NCBI RefSeq assembly: GCF_018390645.1
Contig: NZ_JAHBGC010000049.1
Coordinates: 62,001-126,000, forward strand
Direction: 5' to 3'
Length of the DNA: 64,000 nucleotides
From: Ancylobacter dichloromethanicus
GTDB lineage: Bacteria > Pseudomonadota > Alphaproteobacteria > Rhizobiales > Xanthobacteraceae
A program made the position numbers and the translations under genes. The notes below the pieces were generated by a model, which was given only the letters and a program-made list of their open reading frames with translations, was not told where the DNA came from and searched no databases. Below are positions 1-9,176 of this stretch, piece after piece. How positions within the stretch are numbered: the stretch's first letter is position 1; each line of letters begins with the position of its first letter.

Positions 1-687
1 GCCCTAACAGACGGCTCTGGGCCGATCGTGATCGATGATCCCGTTTCCTCCCTCGACCGCGACAGAAGCGCCAAAGTGGCCGAGCGGATCGCCGAGGAGG
101 CGACGAAGCGACAGGTCATCGTGTTCACCCATGACATCATCTTCTTTAATGAACTCTGTCGTGTCGCTGACGACGCCGGAATCGAGCCGGTCACGGTTGC
201 TCTGTTCAGCGATAAATCCGCGGCTGGTAAAGTCGATACAGCGGGGATGCCGTGGAAAGGCCAAGACGTCAGCAAGCGTATAGGACGGATAAAGAACGAT
301 GCCGCGCCTCTCGCAAAACTTCATGCGACGAGCCCAGCGGAGTACGAATATCAGGTGAAGAACCTGTATGGTCGGCTACGCGACACTTATGAGCGCGTCG
401 TGGAACAAGTGATTTTCAGGGATATTGTTCGGCGTGGGACGGACGTCATCCAGACGCAGCTGCTTCGCTACGTTCGCCTTTCGGATGCGCTGGCCATCCG
501 CTTCCACGAGGGGATGACCCGCGCAAACACGCATAGCCATGACAATCCGGCGGCAGACACCGTCGCTATGCCTCAGCCCCACGAGTTCGCAGCGCATATC
601 GCAGAGCTCGAGCTCCTGATTTCCGACCTTAGGGCCGAGAGTGAAGCTGCGGAGGCCGCTCGGCCGCAGATGAAGCCGAAGAAATGA
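1..687 (+). CDS. C-terminal part of an ABC-type (AAA_13-like) ATPase, truncated by window edge
   Basis: The frame is open from the first base, so only the C-terminal 228 codons are present. The visible start has the Walker B and D-loop of ABC-type ATPases (IVIDDPVSSLD, visible codons 9-19), followed by a switch histidine in VIVFTHD. A helical tail rich in charged residues follows. This arrangement is that of the AAA_13/RloC/PrrC group, whose members are usually defence ATPases linked to nucleases. Walker A and any effector domain lie outside the window. It ends 155 bp before the next likely gene on the same strand and probably belongs to the same defence block. The ATPase class is well supported; the family assignment is inference. 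Confidence 0.75.
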   Translation, partial: ALTDGSGPIVIDDPVSSLDRDRSAKVAERIAEEATKRQVIVFTHDIIFFNELCRVADDAGIEPVTVALFSDKSAAGKVDTAGMPWKGQDVSKRIGRIKNDAAPLAKLHATSPAEYEYQVKNLYGRLRDTYERVVEQVIFRDIVRRGTDVIQTQLLRYVRLSDALAIRFHEGMTRANTHSHDNPAADTVAMPQPHEFAAHIAELELLISDLRAESEAAEAARPQMKPKK

Positions 688-842
688 GACTAAGAACTCG
701 CGGGGGGCAAAGTAATGTGCACGGAACAGCGGGGGGCCGGCGATGATCGTCAGGGAGTAGCCGGAACGGAAAACACGAGCTTTCCGTCAAACGCCTCGCC
801 GGATTCATCTTCAACGCCGGCTATCCTGAACCGCCGGACACC

Positions 843-1553
843 TTGGCCGACTGGATGTTCCAGTTCGCCGGAAGCCTGACCCAACCGTATTTTGAGGGGC
901 ACTTCGAGGGCCTGTTCCAGCAACTCCGGATCGCCAAGGATAAGGACGACTTCGGGCGCTTCATCGCACATTATGACAAGCATATGAGCGCCGCGCATGC
1001 TCGGCGCTATTTCGAGGCGTGCAAAGCCTTTCTTGGCGCGTTTTCTGAGTTCTCGCAGGTCCACCATCTTGTCACTGCGAATGTCGAAATCAGCGACGAC
1101 TATGCCGCGGCCTCGACGAACTTCGATGCCACCCGCATGATATATGGCAACCTCTTCGAGGCGTTCGGCGACAACATGGAGGTATTGATCGCCCTCAATA
1201 ACGTGATCGAGGGCCGGCCGTTCGATCAGCTCCGCACGATCGGGCTAGCTGCTTATCGACAGACCGACAAGGCTGGACGCTGCAGGGCCATCGCCGACAA
1301 CGCCGATATGGCGGCCGTCTGCGTCGAGTTCGACAACCAGGTCCGCAACGCTTCCCACCACGGCGGCATGATCTTCGACCGCGTGACCGGCACGGTCGAA
1401 TACCGGTTCGGAAAGGGCGGCCAAGGGGACACCCGCACGATGGGATACGCGACCTATCTCGCGCGCTCATCGCGACTCTTCATCCAGCTCATGCTTCTCT
1501 TTCGCCTGGAGATCCTTTTGGCGAACGAGTTCGGGGCGCGTCTTCCACTCTAA
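843..1553 (+). CDS. Uncharacterised protein with HEPN-type RNxxxH motif
   Basis: A 236-aa protein if begun at the TTG codon. An ATG lies four codons later. The largely helical sequence carries RNASHH at residues 168-173, an R-x4-H motif of the type found in HEPN ribonucleases and HEPN-like nucleotidyl-transfer partners. No other domain is recognised. The same frame stays open upstream to base 747 and still looks coding (a GFIFNAGYPEPPD stretch just before the TTG), but it has no ATG, GTG or TTG start. The 5' end may therefore be longer, truncated or frameshifted. It lies between an AAA_13-like ATPase and a second R-x4-H protein. Nuclease function is inferred from the motif only. Confidence 0.6.
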   Translation: MADWMFQFAGSLTQPYFEGHFEGLFQQLRIAKDKDDFGRFIAHYDKHMSAAHARRYFEACKAFLGAFSEFSQVHHLVTANVEISDDYAAASTNFDATRMIYGNLFEAFGDNMEVLIALNNVIEGRPFDQLRTIGLAAYRQTDKAGRCRAIADNADMAAVCVEFDNQVRNASHHGGMIFDRVTGTVEYRFGKGGQGDTRTMGYATYLARSSRLFIQLMLLFRLEILLANEFGARLPL

Positions 1554-1656
1554 GCGTGGGAAACGCTTCGTCCCGGCTCGTGGAACCCCGTGGCGGGCAC
1601 GGCAGCCTGCCGTCGAAGCGACATCGCTCGGACCATCATGCTTGGGAGGGGGAGAC

Positions 1657-2712
1657 TTGCGATCGGTTATTCCAATCATCGAGCAGCTAGACCGCGCCCT
1701 GAGCGAGCTGGCCATCAATCATCCGCTCCATGGCCGCATCGCTCTGATCCTCGTCGACAACGGCCTGGAGCTGATGTGCCATCTGAAATGCACCGATCTC
1801 CTATCCGACGACCGCCGACGAAGCCCGCGCGGACTGACCCAAGAACAAAGGAATGACGCGCGAGGACGCGCCTTCGACAGGAAAATCAGGCTCCTCCAGG
1901 ACGTCGGCCATATCCGGTCCGAGCAGGTTCAGGCAATCACGACCCTGCACGGCTACAGGAACCAACTTTACCATGTCGGCCTGCGCGACGATCCGGTCAT
2001 CGGCCAGCTCGCCCACCTGTATTTCCACTTGGCCGCCGAGCTGCTTGAGCCACTGCTCGGCCCTCACCGCCACCTGCGTTGGGAGCCTGAGATCATCACC
2101 GACGCCGCGCGGCGCCTCTTGCCGGAGCTGGCGACCGCGAAACGTTACGGTGCAAAGGTGGATATTGCGGGGCTGCGCGCCCGATGGGTTGCCGAATGTC
2201 CGCCGCCGCCGGTGCCCATCGAGCAGGCCCTAAGTAAGCACCTTCTCGCCAGGGTCGACGAAGCTGAGGCATCTTTCAGCATTATCGCGAGAGGACGTTC
2301 AGGGACGGATGATCCTACTGCGACCCTACGGACGGTCCAACTCGAGGCCGATACTCTGACGGCAATTCGCCGCCATCGCCGCGATCACGATAAGCAGCTG
2401 AAGGCGAAGGGTCTCGAGCCGAAGCCACTCGATGATGAGCAGCTCGCGATGGCGCGGGGAACGAGGGTCCTTGAAGACCTCAACGCACGCCTTCTACCGA
2501 ACTGGACCCCCAAACACCCAATATTGCCCTTCAACAGTTGGCGAAAGCAGGCCACATCGATCAGCACTAAACGCAAGGCGTCCATCGCGCTGGGGAGCTT
2601 TGACCGGATCAGGAGGGAGATCGACCAGCTGGAGGACATCATGGCCGAGCCGATCGAGGATATGTACGGGTGGCATCAGTACCTCGAAGATGTCGCGATG
2701 GACAACCGGTAG
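1657..2712 (+). CDS. Uncharacterised protein with HEPN-type RNxxxH motif
   Basis: I take TTG 1657 as the start because a strong purine-rich Shine-Dalgarno tract (GGGAGGGGGAG, 1645-1655) lies just before it. An in-frame TTG at 1642 sits upstream of that tract. The 351-aa product has a helical N-terminal region with RNQLYH at residues 101-106, another R-x4-H motif in the usual HEPN context (preceded by LHGY). The C-terminal half is charged and probably helical. The family was not recognised. It follows the other HEPN-motif gene by about 100 bp and precedes the CoiA-like gene by 84 bp, so the three are probably co-transcribed. An RNase or antitoxin-like role is a guess from the motif. Confidence 0.6.
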   Translation: MRSVIPIIEQLDRALSELAINHPLHGRIALILVDNGLELMCHLKCTDLLSDDRRRSPRGLTQEQRNDARGRAFDRKIRLLQDVGHIRSEQVQAITTLHGYRNQLYHVGLRDDPVIGQLAHLYFHLAAELLEPLLGPHRHLRWEPEIITDAARRLLPELATAKRYGAKVDIAGLRARWVAECPPPPVPIEQALSKHLLARVDEAEASFSIIARGRSGTDDPTATLRTVQLEADTLTAIRRHRRDHDKQLKAKGLEPKPLDDEQLAMARGTRVLEDLNARLLPNWTPKHPILPFNSWRKQATSISTKRKASIALGSFDRIRREIDQLEDIMAEPIEDMYGWHQYLEDVAMDNR

Positions 2713-2796
2713 ACCCGATGGATCCGAAATTCGCTGCCCATGGCGAGTCGCTCCATGGCTCATTCCAGCGTCTTGTCGCGAGGGGGTGGTGGACGC

Positions 2797-4662
2797 ATGA
2801 CACGCATACGGCTTGGTCAGCTCTTCGATTGTACGGAGCAAGGCGGAGCTCTGGTTGGAGAAGCCGCTGATGGTTCACTTCGACACATCGACGACGTGCA
2901 GTCGGGACTCGCCTGCCAATGTCGATGCCCCGGTTGCGACCGGCGAATGGTTGCAAAGAAAGGGGATCTGCAAGCACACCACTTCGCGCATCACTTTGAT
3001 CGCCACGGTGCTTCATGCACGTCCGCGGGCGAAACGGCCCTCCATAAATTCGCGAAACAGGTCCTCGACGAGCGACTGGAGATTGCGCTTCCCGAACTCC
3101 TCATTTCGCATCGAGACGATACCGAAGTCGTGGTGAGGGCAACGAGACTCGGATTCGACGAGGCCGTTCTTGAAACCAAGGACGGGTCGATTGTACCGGA
3201 CGTCGTCCTGGTGCTGCGCGATCGGCGCCTCATCGTTGAATTCAAAGTCACCCACCCCTGCGATGACGTAAAAATCGCGCGCATCCGGGCGATGAATGTC
3301 GGGGCGATCGAGATCGACCTGTCCGCCTACCGGGATCGAGCATTGGATGAGCTGGCCGACGACATCCTCTACAACGCTCCCAGGATCTGGCTTCACAATC
3401 CGCACGAGCCCGCTGCCCGGGACCGTGTGTCGGAGAGGGCGCGCCAACGTGCCGAGGATCGGCAAAAGTCCATCGACGAGCACCATCGAAATTATCGGCA
3501 CCGCCTTCCGGCTCCCAAGGGGGGCAGCGGGGAGTGCGAGGCTATCCTGCGCCAAGATGGCTTGGATGCTCTGATCAACCTCCCCGTCGACGGTAGCGGA
3601 TGTTTCAGCGTCCCGCTCGCCGAGTGGCAAGGTGCAATTGTCCTTGGTTTGCTGGAATCGAAATCCCAACCCTTCAGAACGCGAACGGCCGTCGCAGCCC
3701 TGGTAAGGCGGAATTGGATCGACCCGCACTTCCGCTCGGTCTCCGAGGACATTGCCAAAGCGCTAAAGGAAGCGGGCTTGCCTTTCGCTTCTCCCGCAAA
3801 ATCCGTTGAGAGCTATCTTCGCCAATTGGAGCAGCTTGGGTTTGTCCACTCCGCACCCTCAGAGATTTGGAAGGCGTCCGGTCCTCTGCGGCAGAGGATT
3901 CGCGAGGCGGATGAGTTGCGGGCGCGCCCTGCGAAGCGCCTGGCCGAACTGCGGGGCATCGTGTCAGAGCAGCTTGTCGGCCTGCCAGACGAGGAAACGC
4001 GCGACTTCTCATTCGAGGCATGGATCCTGGCCGACCTGTCGGGCCGTGTACAGTCCGTCGCTGACGCAATCCACGGCAGTGATCCTGAATGGACGGCGCT
4101 TTGCCATCAACTGTCCAACATCCGCACCCGGATCCGCTTTTCGCCTCGCGCCGATCTGGAGCTTCTTGGCCTCCCATGCGAGGGGGAGCTTGCGCGCGCG
4201 CTGCAGAGGAAGCGCCTAGAGGCCGAAGACAGAGAACGGGAGAAGCGGGAAAAGGAAAAGGCCGATGCGGAAGCACGGGTAGTCCGACTCAGCAAGCTCG
4301 CGGCGGCGGACCTGGGTGAAGGTTACGAAATCTGGCTGCGCACCGGCGATGCGGCTCTGAACGGCCAGTCTCCACTGGAGTCCGCGCAGAGCGAAACTGG
4401 GCTTCGCGACGCACTCCATGCTCTTGGACGAAAAGCGGACCAGCTCAGGATCGAGGAGCAAGCCCGCGAGCGCAGGCATAAAGCCGTCCGAGAGCTCGAG
4501 GCCCTCGCTCGCAACCGCTACATCGACCCTGCACGGGCAGATCTCTGGATGCGGAGTTCCCGCCCTGAACTTGGCGGGCAATCGCCGGCCAACTTCGCGA
4601 TCGACGACGCCACGCGTGACAAATGTGCGACCTATCTCCCAGGGAAAAAATCACGCTATTGA
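2797..4662 (+). CDS. CoiA-like protein with zinc motif and PD-(D/E)XK nuclease core
   Basis: 621 aa from ATG 2797, chosen for the AGGGGGTGG ribosome-binding tract just upstream and because the N-terminus then begins directly with the domain. Residues 42-74 form a CoiA-type zinc-binding region (CxCPGC at 42-47, HHFAHH at 61-66, C74). A PD-(D/E)XK-like core follows, with D135 in IVPD and E148-x-K150 in IVEFK. The C-terminal 350 residues are charged and partly coiled coil (near 480-520). CoiA proteins act in DNA processing during competence, but solitary CoiA-like nucleases are also found in defence islands. It converges with ietS, leaving 57 bp between the stop codons. Confidence 0.7.
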   Translation: MTRIRLGQLFDCTEQGGALVGEAADGSLRHIDDVQSGLACQCRCPGCDRRMVAKKGDLQAHHFAHHFDRHGASCTSAGETALHKFAKQVLDERLEIALPELLISHRDDTEVVVRATRLGFDEAVLETKDGSIVPDVVLVLRDRRLIVEFKVTHPCDDVKIARIRAMNVGAIEIDLSAYRDRALDELADDILYNAPRIWLHNPHEPAARDRVSERARQRAEDRQKSIDEHHRNYRHRLPAPKGGSGECEAILRQDGLDALINLPVDGSGCFSVPLAEWQGAIVLGLLESKSQPFRTRTAVAALVRRNWIDPHFRSVSEDIAKALKEAGLPFASPAKSVESYLRQLEQLGFVHSAPSEIWKASGPLRQRIREADELRARPAKRLAELRGIVSEQLVGLPDEETRDFSFEAWILADLSGRVQSVADAIHGSDPEWTALCHQLSNIRTRIRFSPRADLELLGLPCEGELARALQRKRLEAEDREREKREKEKADAEARVVRLSKLAAADLGEGYEIWLRTGDAALNGQSPLESAQSETGLRDALHALGRKADQLRIEEQARERRHKAVRELEALARNRYIDPARADLWMRSSRPELGGQSPANFAIDDATRDKCATYLPGKKSRY

Positions 4663-4719
4663 GCTGGACGCCCGATTGCGTGAAACAGCGCGATCGCGAT
4701 AGGAGGGCACTCCCCTGTC

Positions 4720-7215
4720 TTAAATTTCTACAGCGATTTCGGGTTGGATTGATGTGCTGATCGGCGTGTACAGATCAATATTGGCGGCGGTCCTGAGTGT
4801 CGCGAGAAGCGAGTAGCGAATTCGGGTGCCAGCGCGATGAAAGCCGGGATTCTCTCGCCACCAACCACCGATCGGATAGACGATGATGGCATCGCGCTGA
4901 GACAGCTCGACGGCATCGCCTTCCCAAATGTCAGCATGCAGCGAGCCGCGATTTCGCAGATTCGGTCCCAGCATCCAGCGCGTCTCCGCTGCCCGCGCCG
5001 GAGGCCGAGATCCCGCCTTGGCATTGATACGGCGGACGAAAACATCCAAGCGTTCGTCCCCCGGCTTAAGGGCAAAACGCAATCCGTGAGAGGCGTAGCT
5101 ATGGCGCCGGCTTCGGCCTCGCTCCCCTGGATTGGGTTCGATGAAATAGCTGAGCGTGATGCGCAGCTGCACCTGAGCCTCACCTAGCGCTTCGAGTTCA
5201 TCCCGTGGCCAGGGCAGCTCGTGAACAACGAGGTCCTTAGTCTCGACGGCGCCCGCTACCCTAGCAAAGGGCTGCATGTCATTCTCAATGACCATGGTCA
5301 CGTCGTTCTGAAGGCTCCCGAGGGCGCGTGAGAGGGATGGCACTCCGAAACCATAGCGGCGCAAAACGCCATTCTTGCCGATCGCACCGAGGTGGGCCTT
5401 CATTGCCGTCGTCCATTCAGCCGAATGGACGACAAGCCCACGCACCGTCTCGGGCCAAAGGCTCGGCCTCTCGGCCATGATCTGGGCACCCATGCGGGCC
5501 GCAAGCGCTGTAGCTGCACTCGTCTCGCCCGTTGTCGTGAAAGCGCGGTGTTCCGGCAACCGATAGGTGGTCAGAAGTGCCAGATCATCGACGTGATCAC
5601 CGAGCAAGGTTGTCGGGTCGACACCGATGTTGCCACCCTCGAAAACGACATCCGGCTTGAGCGGCCAATCGTGGTTCCAGCTGACCGAGGTGCGGGACCT
5701 CGGCATGATATCGCCGACGTCTGCCATCGCCTCCCAGCCCGCGAATAGCGGATCGACGATGGTATCCTTTTCGGTGAAGGCACCGACAGACAGGACATTC
5801 CAGGCCTGCGCGGGGCTCTCAATCGGCGTTGTGTCGTTTCGGGCGGGATAATCGTCACGATGGATGTCGTCCCGGATATTTCCAGCCGAAACAGCGATGA
5901 AGCGAGGCGCGTTGTCAGCGCCGAATGCAAGCGTATCGAGGGCAGCGGACCAGGAGGACGGCCGGCCCCGCCAATGATCGCCTTCCGAGGTGATGGCGAG
6001 ACATATCGCGCGGGGGCGGTTCGGCGCGACGATCTCGGTACGGGAGATCGACTGCGCGGTGATCGCACCATAGAGATCGGGATCGTTGGCGCCGTGATCC
6101 GGCAGCACCTTGACCGATTCCAGCCTGTGGCGCAGCGCTACCGGCCCGTCGCCAGCGAGCACGTCGATCAGATCCCCGTAGAGCGCCACACCCGACAACT
6201 GGGTGCCGTGGCCACCATGTGCCTGGTTGCTCACGTCCTCGACGTTCCAGCCTCGATCGAAGGCCTGTTGATCAACGGCAGCAAGGGCCGGTCGGATCAG
6301 CGGATGTCGGCGGGTCGAACCGGAATCGAGGAGACAAACGGCCGGTACATCGGCGGCGGGGGCAACGATCCGATCCGCCGTTTCCGCAGCCCAGGCCCGC
6401 TGTTCAGCCCCATCCATGGCCATGAAGAAGGAGGGCGTGTCGCGCGCCGTGCGCAGCTCGGCGATGGTGTCAGTATTAGCGATGATGCGCCCCAGCATCT
6501 CCGCCGTGCCGTGGACAATGACAACTTCTCGCTCGGGAAAGGTCAGCGCGTGCTCGCGCATTGGAAGTGCGAGTCGTCCCGCCGCGGCGACGAAGCGCTC
6601 TTTCGTGCCTAGCCGCAGCCAAACCTCCCACCAGATCGCGACACCCGGAAGAGGAAAGAATGTTTCATCGTCGGTGTAGAGCGACCGGGCTACAGCCAGT
6701 CGCGCGGTCTCGATGGAGGCGACCAGGACCTCATTCTTTGGACCGGTCGCCTCCTCTATGATCTGACCGTCGACCTCGCGCCTGCGAACGCGGTCCTTGT
6801 CCCGATAATCAGCAACCTTCTTCAGATAATACTCGCGCTGCTTTTCGGGGACGAAGACGGTAGCGGCAACCGTCGTACCGTCGGCGTTACCTGGCCGCAC
6901 ACTCACCAGCTCGATCGGGAACTTTCCCTGCCGATTTTCGAGCTTGTCGACGATCTCGGCCTGAGCTACCGGCAGATCGAATTCGAGATAGAAGCCCGGC
7001 GTTCCTGCGGCGAGGCCGTCTTCGCGGGCACGGAGCTGTGCTTCGGCGCCAACCAACGCCTCCGTCAGGGCTCTGGTCAATTTCTCAGCATGTCGGACTC
7101 TGTCGCGCTGCGGCGGCTTAGAGTTACTGCCACCAGCATGAGCGGTGTAGTCCTGTGCTACACCATGGCCAGGAAGATAGACATGCGGGAGTGGGCGCAG
7201 AGGATCGTCTGCCAT
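4720..7215 (-). CDS. ietS: IetS, subtilisin-like serine protease of the IetAS system
   Basis: An 831-aa S8-family (subtilase) protease without a signal peptide, so probably cytoplasmic. The catalytic triad is readable: D297 in CLLDSG, H336 in GGHGTQLSG and S566 in GETSAATA, with oxyanion N446 in SAGN. The ~290 residues before the protease domain and the C-terminal ~200 residues are family-specific extensions. The start ATG immediately follows the stop of the upstream AAA+ ATPase with no spacer, so the pair is translationally coupled. An AAA+ ATPase plus subtilase pair is the IetAS arrangement, first described as an incompatibility locus on an Agrobacterium Ti plasmid and later as an anti-phage system. 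The assignment rests on gene order and motifs. Confidence 0.85.
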   Translation of the reverse strand: MADDPLRPLPHVYLPGHGVAQDYTAHAGGSNSKPPQRDRVRHAEKLTRALTEALVGAEAQLRAREDGLAAGTPGFYLEFDLPVAQAEIVDKLENRQGKFPIELVSVRPGNADGTTVAATVFVPEKQREYYLKKVADYRDKDRVRRREVDGQIIEEATGPKNEVLVASIETARLAVARSLYTDDETFFPLPGVAIWWEVWLRLGTKERFVAAAGRLALPMREHALTFPEREVVIVHGTAEMLGRIIANTDTIAELRTARDTPSFFMAMDGAEQRAWAAETADRIVAPAADVPAVCLLDSGSTRRHPLIRPALAAVDQQAFDRGWNVEDVSNQAHGGHGTQLSGVALYGDLIDVLAGDGPVALRHRLESVKVLPDHGANDPDLYGAITAQSISRTEIVAPNRPRAICLAITSEGDHWRGRPSSWSAALDTLAFGADNAPRFIAVSAGNIRDDIHRDDYPARNDTTPIESPAQAWNVLSVGAFTEKDTIVDPLFAGWEAMADVGDIMPRSRTSVSWNHDWPLKPDVVFEGGNIGVDPTTLLGDHVDDLALLTTYRLPEHRAFTTTGETSAATALAARMGAQIMAERPSLWPETVRGLVVHSAEWTTAMKAHLGAIGKNGVLRRYGFGVPSLSRALGSLQNDVTMVIENDMQPFARVAGAVETKDLVVHELPWPRDELEALGEAQVQLRITLSYFIEPNPGERGRSRRHSYASHGLRFALKPGDERLDVFVRRINAKAGSRPPARAAETRWMLGPNLRNRGSLHADIWEGDAVELSQRDAIIVYPIGGWWRENPGFHRAGTRIRYSLLATLRTAANIDLYTPISTSIQPEIAVEI

Positions 7216-8202
7216 TTACCGATGCGCAGCTCCCTTGCGCTCCGCGATGGCCCCTGTGAGATCCCGCAATGTGATGCGATCCCGCTCCTCAAGAACAACC
7301 AGCTTGGCGGCATCAGCCGCAGCCCGTGAGATTTCGGCCTGGCTCATACCCGTCGCAGCGGTGACCACCGCGTCCCAATCCAACCCCTCCGTATCGAATG
7401 TTGCCAGCCGCGCCTGGAGGATCCGCTTCGCGACTTCGGCGCTCGGCAGCGCATATTCGATCACATCGTCGAACCGGCGGAACAGGGCGGGGTCGAGCAA
7501 CTCGGGATGGTTGGTGGCGGCGATCACCAACCCCTCGCTTTCATCCTCCTCAAGAAACTGCAGGAAAGAGTTGAGGACGCGGCGGATCTCGCCGACGTCA
7601 TTGCGCTCCGCCCTTCGGGCGCCGATGGCGTCGAACTCGTCGAAGAAATAAACGCCCTTTGTTTCGACCATGGCGGTGAACACCATGCGAAGCTTTGATG
7701 CCGTCTCGCCCATGAACTTGGTCATCAGGGCGTCGAGCTGGACCGTGAAGAGCGGCAAGTGCAGCTCGCCCGCCAAGGCCGAAGCCGTCATCGTCTTGCC
7801 GGAACCAGGGGGACCTATAAGCAGCAGCTTGCGGCGCGGTGCCAGTCCGTGACTGAGGAGCCGATGCCTCTGACGTTGTTCGCGAAGAACGCGGCGAAGC
7901 CGCTCGTCAAGTGTTTCGGGAAGCACCATGCTCGACAGCCTGACATCCGCGTACCGGACCGCGATCAGATTGGCGAGATCACCCCGTGGCTGCGCCAACG
8001 GAACTGGAGCCAACCTTCGCTTGGAAGGTCGGTCTTTGTTGGCACGAGCGGCGTCGACGAGTTCGCGAAGCTGCATCGCCACTTTGCCGTGACCCCGCCG
8101 CGCTTCGCTAGCAGCCGCCTGTAAGGCAATCGTCAGGAACTGCTCATCGTCGCCTTCGACGTGGCTCTTGAGAAGGGAGATCAGTTGCTGCGCGGTCGTC
8201 AT
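7216..8202 (-). CDS. ietA: IetA, AAA+ ATPase of the IetAS system
   Basis: A 328-aa AAA+ ATPase. Walker A is GPPGSGKT at 130-137, Walker B is YFFDEFD ending near 191 (D188, E189), sensor 1 is AATN with N231, and arginine-finger candidates are R242/R243. The N-terminal ~100 residues are a helical region without a recognised domain. It is the first gene of a two-gene unit with ietS and probably feeds or activates the partner protease. A 635-bp gene-free stretch upstream should contain the promoter and holds an 11-bp tandem repeat. The ATPase class is certain; the IetA name depends on the subtilase neighbour. Confidence 0.85.
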   Translation of the reverse strand: MTTAQQLISLLKSHVEGDDEQFLTIALQAAASEARRGHGKVAMQLRELVDAARANKDRPSKRRLAPVPLAQPRGDLANLIAVRYADVRLSSMVLPETLDERLRRVLREQRQRHRLLSHGLAPRRKLLLIGPPGSGKTMTASALAGELHLPLFTVQLDALMTKFMGETASKLRMVFTAMVETKGVYFFDEFDAIGARRAERNDVGEIRRVLNSFLQFLEEDESEGLVIAATNHPELLDPALFRRFDDVIEYALPSAEVAKRILQARLATFDTEGLDWDAVVTAATGMSQAEISRAAADAAKLVVLEERDRITLRDLTGAIAERKGAAHR

Positions 8203-8837
8203 GACATCTCAACGCAGCAGACCGCTGCGCAGCTCCAGACACCGGGTTGCCCAGGATCGCAGCACAGGATTCCTCTCGCGGCGTTCGAACAGCAGTCCTG
8301 AGAGATAGGCCTTTCTCTTCAAGAACAAGTTAAGAACGAGTTTAGGGGTGAAGGCCAGCGGAATCAGCCTGCCATGGATAGCGATTCCCAGCTTTCCTGC
8401 CGGGCGTGGCGGGCGCGACTCACACCCACACCCGTTGCTGAGAAACTACGCCTCCTTCGCTTGGCACCAACGATATCATCGATGTCAGCCATGCGCGCCG
8501 TCGCCGACGTTTATGGCCCAATGGTCATGCGACTTTCCCGCCTTAACCGACGCAGCCGCCGAATGTGGAACCGCCCACCCACGATCTGGCACGGTGGATG
8601 GCGTCGTCGAGCGACAAGCCTAAACCGCCGCTGCTTTAGCGGGTGCCCTCGGTCGATTTCTTAAGCGCACGGCAAAGCCCACACCACGACTGACGGCGCA
8701 TTCCGGCAGCTCGGACGGTTTGGTGATTTCGACGTTTAATGCGCCCAGTTCCGCCGGTTCGCCGGCGCAGCTACAATCTATTGGTGCTATCGTCCTGCCC
8801 ACAGGCGCGGATCGTCCGCGACGCATAGGGGCTGTTC
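8203..8837. other. Gene-free stretch between ietA and the caspase-FGE cassette
   Basis: About 635 bp separate two divergently oriented defence units. The short open frames here show no domain, no good ribosome-binding site and no protein-like composition, so I call no gene. It should hold the promoters of both units. The only clear structure is a tandem 11-bp repeat at 8321-8342. Confidence 0.6.
8321..8342. repeat. Tandem 11-bp repeat upstream of ietA
   Basis: Two abutting copies, AAGAACAAGTT (8321-8331) and AAGAACGAGTT (8332-8342), differ at one base. They lie ~120 bp before the ietA start in a gene-free region that is unusually AT-rich for this window. They could be an operator for a regulator of ietAS; no regulator gene is adjacent. 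Confidence 0.5.
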
Positions 8838-9170
8838 ATGCTGGTCGATTCCCTTTTGTCGCAGGTCCTGATCGCCTTGGGTGGCGGGGCGGCCGCGGAG
8901 CTCCTGCATTGGTATGCTCTGTCTCGCAAACCAGGCGAGGTCGAGAAGTACAAAGTCCATCCGATCTACTGGGTTACCACCGCCGGCATGGTCGTTCTCG
9001 GCGGGTTGATGCCCGTCTTGTACCTGGAGGGCGCAGCCTCGGCCCTGCTCTGCTTCCATCTCGGTGCCGCCACTCCGGTTATCGTGCAAAAGCTCATCGC
9101 CAACGTTCCGGAAGCGGCGGCCAAACAGGGTCCGGGCGAACCGACCCTGCGGCGCTTCTTTCGCTGGTAG
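8838..9170 (+). CDS. Small membrane protein paired with caspase-FGE gene
   Basis: 110 aa with two or three predicted membrane segments: one near residues 5-25, one around 45-65 (WVTTAGMVVLGGLMPVLYL) and a weaker one at 66-85. The N-terminal turn carries GGGAAAELLHWYAL. The family was not recognised. It stops six bases before the caspase-like gene, so the two are almost certainly one operon. The partner also has a membrane segment, so a membrane-bound complex is likely. In other two-component defence pairs such small membrane proteins are the pore-forming effector or the anchor; which applies here cannot be told from sequence. Confidence 0.7.
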   Translation: MLVDSLLSQVLIALGGGAAAELLHWYALSRKPGEVEKYKVHPIYWVTTAGMVVLGGLMPVLYLEGAASALLCFHLGAATPVIVQKLIANVPEAAAKQGPGEPTLRRFFRW

Positions 9171-9176
9171 CTCGCC

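Noticed and set aside
8374-8664. 96-codon frame between ietA and the caspase cassette
   Set aside because: Arg/Ser/Pro-rich, no ribosome-binding site and no domain; consistent with chance in GC-rich DNA.
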